Assembly (NCBI RefSeq): GCF_003255815.1
Contig: NC_037673.1
Span: 161,995,427-162,059,426, forward strand
Direction: 5' to 3'
DNA from: Theropithecus gelada
Lineage: Eukaryota > Chordata > Mammalia > Primates > Cercopithecidae
DNA length: 64,000 bases
Shown here: one piece after another, positions 22,090-34,549 of the stretch
Position numbering within the stretch: the first letter of the stretch is position 1
Layout of the letters: the number at the start of each line of letters is the position of its first letter
The notes under the pieces: model-generated
What the model was told of the DNA's origin: nothing
Databases searched by the model: none
What the model saw: only the letters and a program-made list of their open reading frames with translations
Made by a program: the position numbers and the translations under genes

Positions 22090-22207
22090 CCCAAGGTGAT
22101 TAAGAGCACACACTTAGAAGTCATTTGTCCAGGGTTCAAATCCTAGCTCAAAACACTAATCTATCCAGTGACTGTGGACATATCACTTAAACTTGCGGAA
22201 CCTCAGT
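22090..22207 (+). mobile_element. MIR 5' half, plus strand (continues at 22815)
   Basis: gtgattaagagcacacactt, cagggttcaaatcctagctc and cttaaacttgcggaacctcag follow the MIR consensus from its start. It breaks at a T-rich tract and the 3' half reappears at 22815. Confidence 0.75.
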
Positions 22208-22814
22208 TTTTTGTTTTTGTTTTTTTTTTTCTCTGCTGCTCAAGTCATTTCCACTAAGGCTTGGTTAGAGAAATAGAACAATTCTGAGTAAGAGAGAATA
22301 AAGGACTTACAGGAATTAGATCTTATCATTTTGAGAATAGCCTATGTAAGAATGTTGCCTCCAGTTTTGGATCTGAAGTCAGCTGGGCAGACAGTTACAA
22401 ACAACGTTTAGACCCCACAGGAATGAAGTGAAACCCATGAGAATAAACTAGAATACATTTGGTCAATTGCTACCAGCATTGATCTCTCACCACCCTAAGA
22501 CTCAATAATGTGGTTGATTTTCTGGGTAATTGTTCCTGTCAGCATATCACTGCACACACACACCTTGCTGAGGACTCAGAAAAGCCGAAGGAGATTGGTG
22601 GGACCTGGATTAGCTGTATACTCCAGATACTGCCCTATGTCAACAAGGTTAGCCAGCAGATCAATGAAAACATGCATGAGATACCAGAGTGCACAGCCCC
22701 ACACATAATTCTGGAGTGTGAAAGTGGTTGTAGCTTAACTTCCACCTTCTAAAGCTTACATATTTACTTTAGCCAATTCTAGCCCAATACCAGATAGAGA
22801 ATTTAAGAGATGTT
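22208..22814 (-). mobile_element. About 0.6-kb insertion of unidentified sequence splitting a MIR, poly(T) at its left end
   Basis: The two MIR halves flanking this block show it was inserted. Its left end is ttttttgtttttgtttttttttttt, the expected complement of a poly(A) tail, so it looks like a retroposed sequence on the minus strand. The body matches no Alu, L1, L2 or LTR I know, and no long frame survives. A retrocopied non-coding or 3'UTR sequence is possible, as is an LTR fragment I failed to recognise. Confidence 0.45.
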
Positions 22815-22915
22815 GATAATACCTTCTCTTACAGTATTTTTCTGAGGATAGTGAGAATTCATGAATATATAGTCCTTAGTACAGTGCTTGACATAGGATA
22901 AATACTCAATGACTT
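22815..22915 (+). mobile_element. MIR 3' half, plus strand
   Basis: gttgataataccttctctta, then gaattcatgaatatatagtc and agtgcttgacataggataaa, the consensus continuation of the half at 22090. Confidence 0.75.
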
Positions 22916-22989
22916 TGATGCTATTCTGAGACAAAATATAATGATCAGGAAAAGTGGCTTTATAAAACCAAAATGCACTGTACTTTCAG

Positions 22990-23217
22990 GCAAAGGCAAT
23001 GTTTATCTTCAAGATGAAATTTTTAAGACGACCCTTTAAAGGTCTTTGGTTTCAGAAGGTAAAAGTTCCTGGTCAGTTTCGGGACTGGAAGGATGAAGCA
23101 AAGAAACAATACAATATTGCTGTACATAATAAAATAATTGAAATATTTAGTTCATATGGAGACCATATGGAATGGAGGTTGAGGACCCCTGGAAGAGAAA
23201 AAAGAGACATATTCTAG
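22990..23217 (+). other. Unassigned open frame (72 codons from ATG at 22999), candidate exon or old retrocopy
   Basis: I do not recognise this protein. The frame is open from 22966 and has an ATG at 22999; the product is basic and mixed in composition (residues include FRDWKDEAKKQYNIAVHNK and EIFSSYGDHMEWRLR), unlike the hydrophobic low-complexity frames common in this AT-rich window. A splice-acceptor-like tgtactttcag ends at 22989, and an AATAAA lies at about 23318, some 100 bases after the stop. It lies outside any repeat I recognise. It could equally be chance, or part of an ancient transposon. No function is proposed. Confidence 0.25.
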
Positions 23218-23774
23218 AGAATTGAAAGGACACAAAAATACTCCTAGATGGTGGAACTTTCTAGACATATTGATGCCTAATATGAGATTTTAAATTGTTT
23301 TTTAAAATCTGTTTTTAATAAACTTCTATGCCTTAATATCACAAAAATTCTCCTACTTAAGAACATGCGTCATTATTATTCTAGAAGGAATAAAGAAAGG
23401 AGTATATTTCTATCATATCCCTGAAACAGTTCAGAAACAGTCAAGGAACCAAGGAACCATGTAAGACAGATAAAGCCAGGTGCAATGACCAACCTGTCGG
23501 GCATGGACTGATCAGGGAGAAACATAACCATTAACAAAATCTGACTGGTTACTACCACCAATCTCATCAACATCATTAATAGTATTATATTATCATTCAG
23601 ATGCCAGGTTAATCTTTTTACATATTAAGAATCTTTTTTCATATTAATGAAGAAAACTCTTTTCTCTCTCACCAAGGCCAATGGCTCCCTAATGACACAA
23701 ACAAGGAATTCAGGATATGTTTTGTAAATTACTCCAAAGTTGTAACTATGAAAAATGACAAAAATATTATTTAG
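23218..23774. other. Intergenic DNA, no recognised feature
   Basis: AT-rich; includes the AATAAA near 23318 noted with the preceding frame. No known repeat recognised. Confidence 0.4.
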
Positions 23775-24175
23775 TAGTAGTAGCTAATACTCATAAAGTA
23801 CTTTGCATCAGTCACTGTTGTAAGATGATAAGTACACACTCTTAAATAATCCTGTCCTTACCTCCTACCTTCTTTGTTGCTAACTAGAAAGGGTAATGAC
23901 TGAAGCCACTAGGGAAGCCATGTGTTGAAGATGATGTCAAAATTATTCCCTGCCTGGAGCTCTGAATGGCTTTGTGGAGCAGAGGTCACCTCCTGATCAT
24001 GGACTCCTACATGAGACAGAAGTAAACCACTATCTCCTTTGAGATACTACATTTTTTAATCATATTGCAATAGCAACTTAACATTATTTGCCCCCATCTG
24101 ACACCCAAAGGCATTAAGTAGTTGAACCAGAATGAGAATTCAAGTATATTTAATGCAAAACAAACCATATTCATA
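23775..24175 (-). mobile_element. MIR, minus strand, split by an LTR-like piece
   Basis: The MIR complement is seen at 23775-23862 (aaagtactttgcatcagtca, cttaaataatcctgtcctta) and again at about 24085-24175 (cattaagtagttgaaccaga, gagaattcaagt). Between them, 23865-24085 reads like the 3' part of an MLT1-type LTR (gccatgtgttgaagatgatg, then agacagaagtaaaccactatctcc), plus strand. Confidence 0.55.
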
Positions 24176-25239
24176 AACATCTTATCCTACCTCTCCAGCT
24201 TTTGCATGCTAGGTAGAGAAGCTTTCTGGATGAGAGCCTCCTTCTTTAATTTCTGACTGATAGGAATGAAAGAGAAAGAGGTAGGATATTTTAAGGGCAG
24301 CAAAGACAATTAAAATTTCTAGATGACTTACTTTCGCTCTTCAAAGAGGTAAGACCTTTAAATGGAGCAGGCAATGCTCTGTTTAACTTTTTATATCCAG
24401 AATGAAAAATGGAAATAGGGTTCCCATTAACAGCTGTGAGTCTCTTGGCCACTGTGTTTGCATTTAGATATGTCAGCAGTGTTTTCTGTTATTCCATAGT
24501 GAGGATCTCTGCCATGCAAATATCATCCCCTAGTAACATGTAAGATACCCAAGAAAATGCATTAATATTGCTAGCTCACTAGGGCACTATCGAGAATGCT
24601 GTAGAGGTAACTTACTGCCAGAATGTGATGCCAACACAGAGCACTAGGACCCCGTCTAAGTCTTCACACAAATACACAGGGCAGTCAGACTCTGAGCGCA
24701 ATGGGGTTCATCATTTTAATATCCCTGACTTGCAATTACTCATTGTTTTTCTTTAATAAAAAGAACGAAATATGAGACAACAATGTGAAATGGTAACTTT
24801 AGAGAATGAATGTATACAGAGGTTGTAGAGCAGACAAATATAAAGAGATATTCAGTCAAAACCTGATAAATGGCAGCACTGGAGACCTTCTAGTAGAAAG
24901 GAAAGAAGTGAAGACTTTGAATTTAAGCTCTGCTTCTAATTTATTTAAAATAAGAGGGCTTTTTTAAACATCTGCCTTCTCTCCCTAACCCTAAGTTTTA
25001 AGAATTCCTGATAACAACATGTATATTCTATTTCTTATAGACACACATGATATAAACCGAAGTTCGGTTAACTTGCAAACAGTTTTTGGTTCCTAGTTCA
25101 AGGATTACTTTCTTACTCTGGTTTCTGTTCTAATTTAAGTCATAATTCTTCTTTCTGCTATGGTTATGAAAAAAGAGAAAGTCTGTTACAGTATATTTGG
25201 TAAATTAAGAACATTTGTTTTTTGTACAGATTTTCAGCT
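24176..25239. other. Intergenic DNA, no recognised feature
   Basis: Moderately AT-rich, apparently single-copy; no credible gene or named repeat seen. Confidence 0.4.
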
Positions 25240-25248
25240 TAAAATATG

Positions 25249-25520
25249 ATTTTTTTGAGACTTTTGAGACAGAGGCTCACACAGTCCCCCAGGCTGGAGT
25301 GCAGTACCAAGATTTCAGCTCACTGCAATCTCCACCTCCTGGGTTCAAGCCATTTTCTTGCTTCAGCCTCCTGGGTAACTGGGACTACAGGCATATGCCA
25401 CATGCCTGGCTAATTTTTGTATTTTTGGTGGCGACAGGGTTTCACCATGTTGGCCAGGCTGGTCTCAAGCTTCTGACCTCAAGTGATCCCCCTGCCTTGG
25501 CCTCTCAAAGTACTGAGAGG
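25249..25520 (-). mobile_element. 5'-truncated AluS-like element, minus strand, with TSD
   Basis: Reverse-complement Alu from a short, degenerate T tail to 'tcaaagtactgagagg'; the final 20-25 bases of the head are absent. taaaatatg occurs at 25240-25248 and 25521-25529. Confidence 0.9.
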
Positions 25521-25529
25521 TAAAATATG

Positions 25530-26524
25530 GTTTTAAAGAAAAAAAATGTGAGATTTCTAGATAATTTAACATGAATCAGTAGCAATAACCAATTAATTGC
25601 TGTGATGACTTATCTTCTTCACAATGTTGAGATCCTCAGAGGGGCCTGCCAAGTATACTAAGTAACTCAAATATTTTATTACTTGATAATGATTAATACA
25701 TAAGAACATTGTGTCTATTTCACTCTCCAAAAAAACTGACGTATTTTAAGTGAAATAGCTCATCTTATTTGGATTTTTAAAGGGCATATTGTATATTATT
25801 TCTTGAAATATCCACTTTATTATTTCAAACAATGGAACAATTCCCACGATGGATTATCTTTCCTGCTAATATATCCGGGCTTCCTAACACACACATTCAG
25901 TCTTTTTAGAATAGCCTGTCAGAAAAACATATATATATTATTTATTTACATGATTTGTTAGTGAAGTGTAATTATTAGTAACTGGTATGATAACATTGGA
26001 CACATACGTTAACTGTTGCAGAAAGAATTTTATCCCAATACTATTTATTCAATAGAAACCAGTTTTATTCTTATGGTTTAGTTTATATTGAAGATAGTCT
26101 CCTTCAATATAATATAGTTTACTTCTAATGGAAAGACAGTATTTGTGTGCCTGGGATAGATCATACATCATACAGAAGAATGCAGAATGTTTATGGAAAT
26201 ACAGTATTTGTATACTTATCTTTAGCAAAATCGTAGAGATGGATGGTTCTTTATTTTGTAAAAACATACCATTATGGATAGCGAGGTATTATGCTTAAGA
26301 TGTATTTTGCCATAAAATTGAAGCAAAAGCCTCAATTTGGATGTAAGTAAAAAACAAAATCATTTTAAATGCAACAATGAAGATAATTAAACGTTTTCAA
26401 TTGTTTTATACCATTTCAACAAAATGTGGCCTTTTAAATATTTTACTTCAGTCAAAAATATCTCTACATCTTCCCTGATCCCCTAGAATAAAAGGCAGTT
26501 CTGCATCTTTTATGTTACCCTGTG
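25530..26524. other. AT-rich intergenic DNA
   Basis: No recognised repeat or gene. The (AT)-rich string acatatatatatta lies near 25929. Confidence 0.4.
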
Positions 26525-26705
26525 ACACTCCTTTATTGTCTTAATCATAGTTGTAATTTTACATTTATTTTAATGGTTACTTAATGCCAGCATCCCACAC
26601 TAGACTGTAAGTTCTGTAAGGGCAAGCATGTTGCCTTTTTAACTGATGATGTAGTCTTGTGTTTCTAACCCACACTGAAACACGTAGCAAAAATAAATAG
26701 TTATT
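26525..26705 (+). mobile_element. L2 3' end, plus strand
   Basis: tagactgtaagttctgtaag, gggcaagcatgttgcctttt and the terminal aaaataaatagttatt correspond to the L2 tail. Confidence 0.65.
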
Positions 26706-28389
26706 TAATAATTTATCTAACCCTGCTATTTTACTCTATTGTTTTACTTCCTGACATTTTATGTCTTCTTAGAAGCCACATCAAATGATTGAATCAAGGC
26801 GGATATTATGAACCCAGACCTATAAGAAAATTGGTCAGCCTTCTATTTGATGAATTAAAGCACAGTGACCTAAAGCCCTAGTGAGACAGTGAAAAGAACT
26901 ACCTTCTACAGTTCTAGTCCAGCCAGGTAACTGGTCTTCATTCCCCTTGGCAAGTCACTGAGGTACATTGGAAATCTGTTTTTGTAATTTAGCCCAGGGA
27001 GGCTGAGATGGATTCTTAATTTTCAAGACAAATTCCAGGATATTTTTTTGGTGGTTCCCACAAAGTGAACTGCCTGAGGGGGCAGGGTTCTGCCCCTTAC
27101 CTTAAACCAGAGTGACTTCATTCTTCTCTGATTTAGCTCTAAAATACTAACTGTATATAGAAATATCTGTGGAGTGACATTTTCTAGGCTCTGAGAATGG
27201 AAAAAATGGTCTCGTGTTCACCCTTATCACCTTGAATGTGATAAACATAACACAGTAGGATTTTACTCTTTTCTGTAACTTCTGTTCTAACATCAAAAAT
27301 AATTGAACATTTGCAATTGAAAACATACACTTGGAATTTATGTGGATATTATGTAAACTCTCCTAAAGTGTAAAAACCATTCTGAAAAGAATATTAAAAC
27401 CGTAATTTTTCAATCAGAGGGGAGGGCATTGAACTATAAAACCCTAGGGAAGCAAAGGGCAAAAGACAGCTTATTCCTTCTAGCTTCATTCATTTAACAC
27501 TTATTCTAAAAGGGATATAAAGGTTAACAAGTGATTATATATCATTTATACATAATATGGACATACATATTCATACCTTGGTCTTAATATTCGGCATTGC
27601 TTGGTAATATCCCTTAAGGACATCAAAGGATCAGCATTTAAAGTCATTTTGATATCTAAAAATACGCAGTTTGTGCCTGATTAATGTATACAGGAGGCAC
27701 AGGCAAAACTAGAGGTGGTGCCCAGGCTCTGACATGCTGAAGGGGAGGTACATGCTACTTTTGATGAAGGTGAAGTTCCTGAGGGGTCCAGGAAAAACAT
27801 ACTACCCATCGATGTTTCTGAAAGTCAGGTAATCCTAATTGTCTAAGCTGTTTTAACTTCCGGTGGGAAGGTTCATTGAAATATATATATCCAAGGAAAA
27901 ACAAAGGCTGTATTTCCATCCTGTTTCTGTTACCTGCTATTACTTCAAACAGGCTCAATTTTAAATAACAAAATATTCTATTACTACATTGACTTGGGCA
28001 GAAAGAAAAAGAAACGTGTGTTGACACTAGTCTTCCAAGGAACACGGATGTCATCTGGAGAGAAATAACTCAGTCAAAAGGAATCTAAGGATGGTGAAAG
28101 CTCTAGTTGATACTATGTTTGAATTTTGACAGTCCCAACACTTGCAATCTTTGTAAGTGATGGAGAGAGAAACACATAATGTAAAATTCATTACTAGGTG
28201 ATTCTATAGGGACTTGGGAGTCCTGTGTCCCTTTGGTCAAAGCTGAATAAAATGGTGGTGCCCAAAGTCAAGGAAATGTATCACAGAAAACAACTAAGAC
28301 AGGTGTAGCAGGAAGTAAGTTCACTTAAACAGTTTTGGGATCAAAATTCAGGGAACTGAGACAGTAAGAAGTAGCAGAATGTTGAGAAT
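26706..28389. other. Intergenic DNA, no recognised feature
   Basis: No named repeat with confidence. A weak MIR-like piece may lie at 26870-27000 (ccttggcaagtcactgaggt). Confidence 0.35.
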
Positions 28390-28560
28390 AGAACCTTGAT
28401 TTTCTAAATAAAACATAAAAATTTTAATCTCAACTCTGGCACCTGCTAGATATGTGATCTTGAGAATGGTTTTTACCTCTCCTAACTGGGTTCATCAGCG
28501 GTGAATAGGGACACAGGATCTTACCTTGCCTGGTGGGGAGAAGATCTCATATGTTAAAGG
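28390..28560 (+). mobile_element. MIR, plus strand
   Basis: ctcaactctggcacctgcta, gatatgtgatcttgagaatgg and a decayed GGGTTGT region follow the MIR consensus. Confidence 0.65.
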
Positions 28561-28599
28561 GCCAAATATGCTTCCTGGACCTTTTATTTCTTTATTATT

Positions 28600-29380
28600 A
28601 CATAAAACACTTATGTTGTCTATGTAGTAGGTGCTAGGATCTAATGGCAAGACAACACAAAGTCCCAATTTTAATCGAATTTAAATTCTAATCGGGAGAT
28701 AAATATTAAGTAACAATCACAAGGAAAAATATAGCAGTTAAATTTAGATAGGATATTTATGGAAAAGTCCAGGAGAGTTGACAGAATAATAGACATTTTA
28801 GTGCCATAAAGAGAATGTGCAGAATTCTGGGAAAGCAATAAAATGACTAGGGGCTGAGGGCAGAGCAGGGGCGAAGCGAGGAGGAAAGATTCTCTGAGGT
28901 GGCATTGAGTTGGAATCTGAAGAGTTAACTTTTTATAAAAAGTGCTTGGAAGTTGGAAAAGAGCAGCACAGGCCTAAATAGAGAAGAGAGGACTGAGCAG
29001 GTGTTGAGGCCCGGGGCAGGAGGTCAGTGCCATCTCCAAACTGGCGAGGAAGTCAATGTGATTAGGGTGTGGGGAGTGTGAGTAGACGGAGGATGAAGAG
29101 GAGCATGAGGATGTAGATAAGGTCCTGTAGGCAAAGTATAGAATCTTTATTATTTTGACATAAATGATCTAAAATATCGAAATGTAAAAATCTTTGTTTA
29201 TTGATGTAGCAATGGGGTACAATAGCAGGCTTTCATCACGACAGTTGCATTATCAGTTAGAGTTGGAAAGATTCTGCCAAAAATGCTTGGGAGGTGACAA
29301 GAATAGATGTGGGAGACCTGATAGGATTGAATTATAGGGGTTCCCTCTGAGGGAGGATGGTAGCAGAGCTAGTAGGGAAA
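28600..29380 (-). mobile_element. L2, minus strand
   Basis: Antisense L2: tagtaggtgctaggatctaa at the tail, then ctctgaggtggcattgagtt, a decayed 'aaggtcctgtaggcaaagta' block and ggaggtgacaagaatagatg. Confidence 0.65.
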
Positions 29381-29899
29381 GAACAGGGAAAAGGGAACTT
29401 GCCAAGGTAGATTAGTATGTAGTAGTTCCAACTCAGTGAGTGTGGAGAGGGTCATGATGATTTAAGAGACCTTTACTCTCCCATATCCCATAGTGCACAG
29501 ACTCCAGTGTTTGTAATTTGACATTCATATTGATATAGTCTTTGGACAAACACCCCAGAGAGAACTATATAGCATAACAAGTCTATCACACTGTGTGCAC
29601 TGATTTTGCCAAATTATTTAATTTACTGAAAAGCTTTGAGTTTATTGGGATGAAAGTGGAAGCAAAAATTGGGGGGTGGGATATTAAACTTAGAATAAGA
29701 AATCAACTCTTTTAGACTTTCTTACAGTTAATTATGCCAAAAGGGAATACGAAGGAATAAGATTGCTGTTTATGTAGTTGATATTTAAATGATACCATGT
29801 GAGGTTAAATATGAAGTGCAATGATTTGTTTAAAAAGCGAATTAGGGCAAGTAGTAGCATACTCTTCTTTAAACACTTTGTTACTATGAAATCAGAATA
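29381..29899. other. Intergenic DNA, no recognised feature
   Basis: Nothing recognised beyond general AT-richness. Confidence 0.35.
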
Positions 29900-30115
29900 A
29901 GTAACATTTTAGACTACTTGCTATGCTCCAGGTCTCATAATAAATGTATCACAAGCATGATTTCATGGGTTCTGACACAACCTCCAGTGACTTGTCCACG
30001 AATTATCCCATTTTACAGGTAAGGAAACAGGTTTCAAAGTTAAGGACTGACCCAGGAACTTAGCTGACACTCATGGAAACAGGACTTCTGGATAGTGTAA
30101 ATTCAGAGCATCTGT
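29900..30115 (-). mobile_element. MIR, minus strand
   Basis: cattttacaggtaaggaaac, aggtttcaaagttaaggact and the gacccaggaacttagctgac segment follow the MIR complement. Confidence 0.75.
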
Positions 30116-30215
30116 TTTTTCACTTCCATGTCACACTACTTGTTTAAATGTAAATGTACTTTTATTAAACCTATCCTTTAAATATCACAGATGATCAGGT
30201 GTGTTGACTTAGTCT

Positions 30216-30345
30216 AGCTTTCTGCTTTCTTTCTCTACTTTCACTTCAAAGCTCTCCCATGCTTCTTCCTTCTTTTCTCTCTTGCTCTTTTCAATCCCCT
30301 CCTGTTTTGTTGTTGTTGTTGTTTTGTTTTTTGTTTTTTCCTGCT
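30216..30345. repeat. Pyrimidine-rich tract ending in (GTT)n
   Basis: About 100 bases mainly C and T on the plus strand lead into ttgttgttgttgttgttttg-type repeats. The same tract yields a lysine/glutamate-rich minus-strand frame that is an artefact of composition. Confidence 0.7.
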
Positions 30346-31629
30346 TATTAAGGCTGATAAATTTAAAGCCTTCATTTCTTTTTTGTAGGGCTCCTTTTTG
30401 CACCTCATTTCATCCACCTCTCCTGATCTAACTCACCTTCTCTGATTATACTCCCATCATCTCTGGATTGACTTTCTAAGCTAGATCCTTCAATCATAGG
30501 ACTTTCCACTGATGATCACCTTCAGAAATCTTTCTGTGGCCACAGTAGTTGCAGACAAGATTTATTTCATCTTTGACCTGAATCAGTATCATAAAATCTA
30601 GCCACCTTTATGGATATCCTTGACAAGTGGGGTCAGGAATGGAAACAAAACCCCAGGTTTCAAAAATAGATTTTAAGCATAGATTTAAATAAAATGGAAA
30701 ATACCAATTTACAACTACTTATTTTTATTATTCCCAGTGAAATGAACTCAGTATAGTTCCTTCTTTTGTAAGTCAAAAACTTAAATTAGAATCAAAATAT
30801 TGTTTTTTAAATTACAGGAAGAGACTTATATATGCAAACTGGGAAAGCACTATATTGTGAAATTGGAAGATAATCCTAAGTGGTCAGTAGTGAAGGTTCT
30901 TACCTTTTCTTCTTTCACGAAATACGTGGTAAGAAGTGATGTTAACAAAGTCGCTTTACAAGCACCTAGCTAATTCACCCTGAGGGAAAAGTAAAATCAT
31001 TATTCAAGTACTCTTCTTACAAAGTACGAGAGTTTTACTATCTGTTTCCCCCCCATTCAAGATGGATGCAGGTGATTCCAAGAAAAAAATTGAAAATTGT
31101 AATGTACAAATGAACAAAAAATGTTAAGAATAATTAAATTAAGAGATCCCACCATCCATAAACTTGGTGCCACCTCATTTGACAACTTTAGAGTTTTCAG
31201 TGCAAAAACAATACTAGCAAAAAGGGAATGTGAACTGAATCACAAACTCTGAGAGTTCAAGTATGGCTTGGCAATGTGTGTGTAATCAGTCTTTATCAGC
31301 CCCTCAAGGATTTGTAAATGTGTGTGTAAAAGGAGAAGTCTGTTATCTTCTATATGATTAGCAAATTTCCTGCTAGAATCATTTGTTTGTTGGCATCGTT
31401 TTATATTGATACTTTTCTTTATGAAAATTAAAATGAAAAGACTTAAAAAGAAGTCTTCATCTTTATGCTGTATTTGAGATTCATATTAGAGGGAAGTGTA
31501 AGCAAAAGAAAACACGGCTAAGGTAAGGAGATGGAGGAACACTAGATAAATGGTAAGATAGCGGAAAAAAATAGGAAACTAACAAGACTAATATCAAATA
31601 GCTCTGCTAAAGGTGCATGGAAATATGAA
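30346..31629. other. Intergenic DNA, no recognised feature
   Basis: No named repeat or gene recognised. Confidence 0.35.
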
Positions 31630-31960
31630 TTGATGCAGAGCCCTGATGCATGGACCTTCTCCTTGCCTCCTGTGCCTGCAATAGCTTCTTGAATTTGAAT
31701 GTAGTAGCCAGATTCTATTCTTCAGTGCTTTGCATGCTCTTTTGGTCTGGAATGCTCTTGTCCTTGAATATTATTTGACTGACTTCTCCACTGTCTCCAG
31801 ATCTTTACTTAAATATCACCTTCTCACTGTTGCCCTCCGTATTCACCCGATTCAAAACTATAACCTATGTACCCTCATTTCTTCCTCCTCATCCTTGAAC
31901 CTGTCAAAATTCTGAGATATTTATTTTATGCTGTTTTTATTATAGTCCCTTTTGTCTATC
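31630..31960 (+). mobile_element. L2, plus strand
   Basis: Sense L2 C-terminal coding region and tail: gtctggaatgctcttgtcct, tctttacttaaatatcacct and tttattatagtcccttttgt in consensus order. The 61-codon plus-strand frame at 31730-31915 is a remnant of it. Confidence 0.65.
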
Positions 31961-33560
31961 AGATCATTTACCTATGTAAATTAGGAGGTTAAAAATGTTC
32001 AGAAATGAATGAAAAAAATAAAAATTGATGTAATAAGGACAGTGGCCATTTATGTGAAGAAGGAAGGATAAAAGGAAAGAAAGACAAGTTATTTTGTCTT
32101 TATATTTGAAAAAAAACAACAACAAATACAAAAACATGGGAACATAAAAAGTATTGTACTGAGGGAATTTTATTTTGAGATTATAAAGAGGATATAGCTA
32201 AAAGGATACTTGCTATCGCTTCCTAATGAACCAGAGGATAGCTGTGGGTAAACAATGTCTGTTAGGGAAAGTGTTTTGTCTATTTTCTGAAAATGTAGAG
32301 AGCATCAAGGTTTGTTATCTCTCACAATCTCTGTGTTTAATTCAGGAAAAATTAACTGTAGTTCCAAGGATCTGAACAGATGGTTCCCGGCTGAATCTCA
32401 CCACCCGATGTGTGTTATTAGGCGATGATAGCAATTTTAAATTTATAAAATGTGGGAGACTTGAGCTGAGCTATCAGCCCTCCACCCACTTGCCATTGTC
32501 CTAACCTGACCTGTGCACGTTACCTATAGAAGCTCTCAATGGATCTGGATCTGTTACCCCAGATTTATCCTTTGGGTATTGTAGGACTTCCTTGCTTAAG
32601 ATCAAAACACAACTACAGAGAGAGACAAAACTCCAAATATTGAGTATAATTCCTATGTTTTATTTATTCAGATTAAATAAAAAAGGCAGCTGGAGAATTA
32701 TTGGTTCTGTAAGAGTCCAGGGAAGATTCTGCAGTTTACAAACAGAATAAATTCAGAAGATTGTTAATTTTCTGAATAGATACAAACATCAGTATCACAG
32801 GCTCCTCTCTTGAACTGCTGTATGATCATGTTGGGAGTTTCCGACAGAATCCACCAGATCCTGTGAGCTTTGGATCTCACGGAAACCCCATTCTTCTATC
32901 TTCGAAGAAATACCTTGAGAGAAAAAATGTATTGGAGGAAATCAGCGTATTTTAAAGTTTTCCCAAATTGGGCACTTTTATGATTTGATTTTTCTATTAA
33001 CATTGTGACAGATGAGAACATATACAACTATTTATTTTCTCACAATCTTTCACAAATAGACATCTCATGTAATTTTCACTTCCAAATACGTACATAATTC
33101 TGCTAATTTCCCTTCTTAATCCTCTACAAACCTTTGCTGCCCACATGTTTAGGAAAAGGTGCCACTAGATAGGAACATTTGAATGTGGTCTTTTCCGAAC
33201 CAGTTTGGGAGCATGTCCTGGTTTCCTGGTTTCTAGTGACAATTCATAATTGTTTGAAAGCAGACTATCTCCTACATTTATAATTTATGTCAAAATGACC
33301 ATCCCCACCTCAAGATGCAACCCTATAAATACAGCATGCTTCATGTGTCTCAAAATAATTATTTGCCTTTCGCTGGGGAAAAAAAAATTCTTTATACTTA
33401 TACATAAATGAATTTCAGAGGAAAAGAAAATTATAGTTAGGAAATTTAGGTACTGATAACACAGGTAGAGAAGAAACCTTGCAGAGAGCCAAAAGTTTAC
33501 ATTTTGACAGAAGTTTAGATGAATCATTTTAAATGTCATTCTGTAGAATGTCACTGGAAT
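31961..33560. other. Intergenic DNA, no recognised feature
   Basis: AT-rich, no recognised repeat or gene. Confidence 0.35.
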
Positions 33561-34549
33561 GCGTAAACAAGTTAATTAGTTTAGTTTTCTTTGTTTCTTC
33601 TTTTGCTAAATCCAGGCGAGCAAAATGGGATTCCTAAAGCAGAAATAAAGAAAAAAAGCTGTTTATCCCCCTTAATCCCAAGATTCCTGATTTGGGGTCT
33701 TTCAGTGTTTCGATGCTTCTGGTAACGTGTTCATTCAAATATAAATGTGATCGGCATCAAAGGCTTAACATTCAGATTAACCACTTTTTGGCATCTCACC
33801 TCTTTTTAGTTTGAACTTGGAATCTCCTCCATGTACAGACCACTAATGAGAAAATCCTTGCTTATGAATTCGGTTCAGAATGGGAGCAGTTTTCCCCCTC
33901 TCTCCTTTTGCATAATGTCTGCTTTGAAGTCAGGCAGTCCAAGAAAGTGATTGATCTCACCCACGTTCATAACTTTTTCAAAGTACTGCCGATATCATTA
34001 AATTTTAATTAACCCTTTGAGCTCCTTCTATGATGTAAAGATGAGGGAACATCAAAGGCTCATGTGTTGGAACAGCAGTGGCATCTTTTGTGCTCACATA
34101 GCTTTTTAGAAGATCTCTAAGATGCAAATATTTCAGTGGGGCCTTCAGCTTATTTTTTTGTGTGTATGACATTGTTATGCTGTTGCAGGGCTAGAGCTAA
34201 AATCTATTGTTAGTCTTTCAAAGCTGGTTATTTAAGCATTGCTGTTTTAAAGACTTCGAAGTGGTATAGCCTTCCACCTCTTCCACATAAAACATTGTAA
34301 TCAAGGAGTCTGTTTAAAATGTCACTCAGTTTGTAGCTTCCTGTGTTTTGTCCTTCACCAGCTCTCATTTATAATTTAATCTTTATTTCCATCTTATGAC
34401 TTAATGTATAATACTTTGCATGTGGTCTTGGGAAATGATACAGTTACGTTTAAATCTGCTGGATGAAGAAACTAAGGTAGAAAGAGGAATGTGTACTGCT
34501 AGAGGTTACGGGCTTTGATGGTGCAATTATAATGTGGAAAAGAGTTTTC
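33561..34549. other. Repeat-free stretch, candidate conserved non-coding sequence
   Basis: Nearly 1 kb with no repeat I recognise, less AT-biased than its neighbours. It contains homeodomain-type taat cores (taaattttaattaaccc near 33997), tttgcataatg near 33907 and a caaag/ctttg cluster. Such content fits, but does not prove, an enhancer-like element. Confidence 0.25.
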
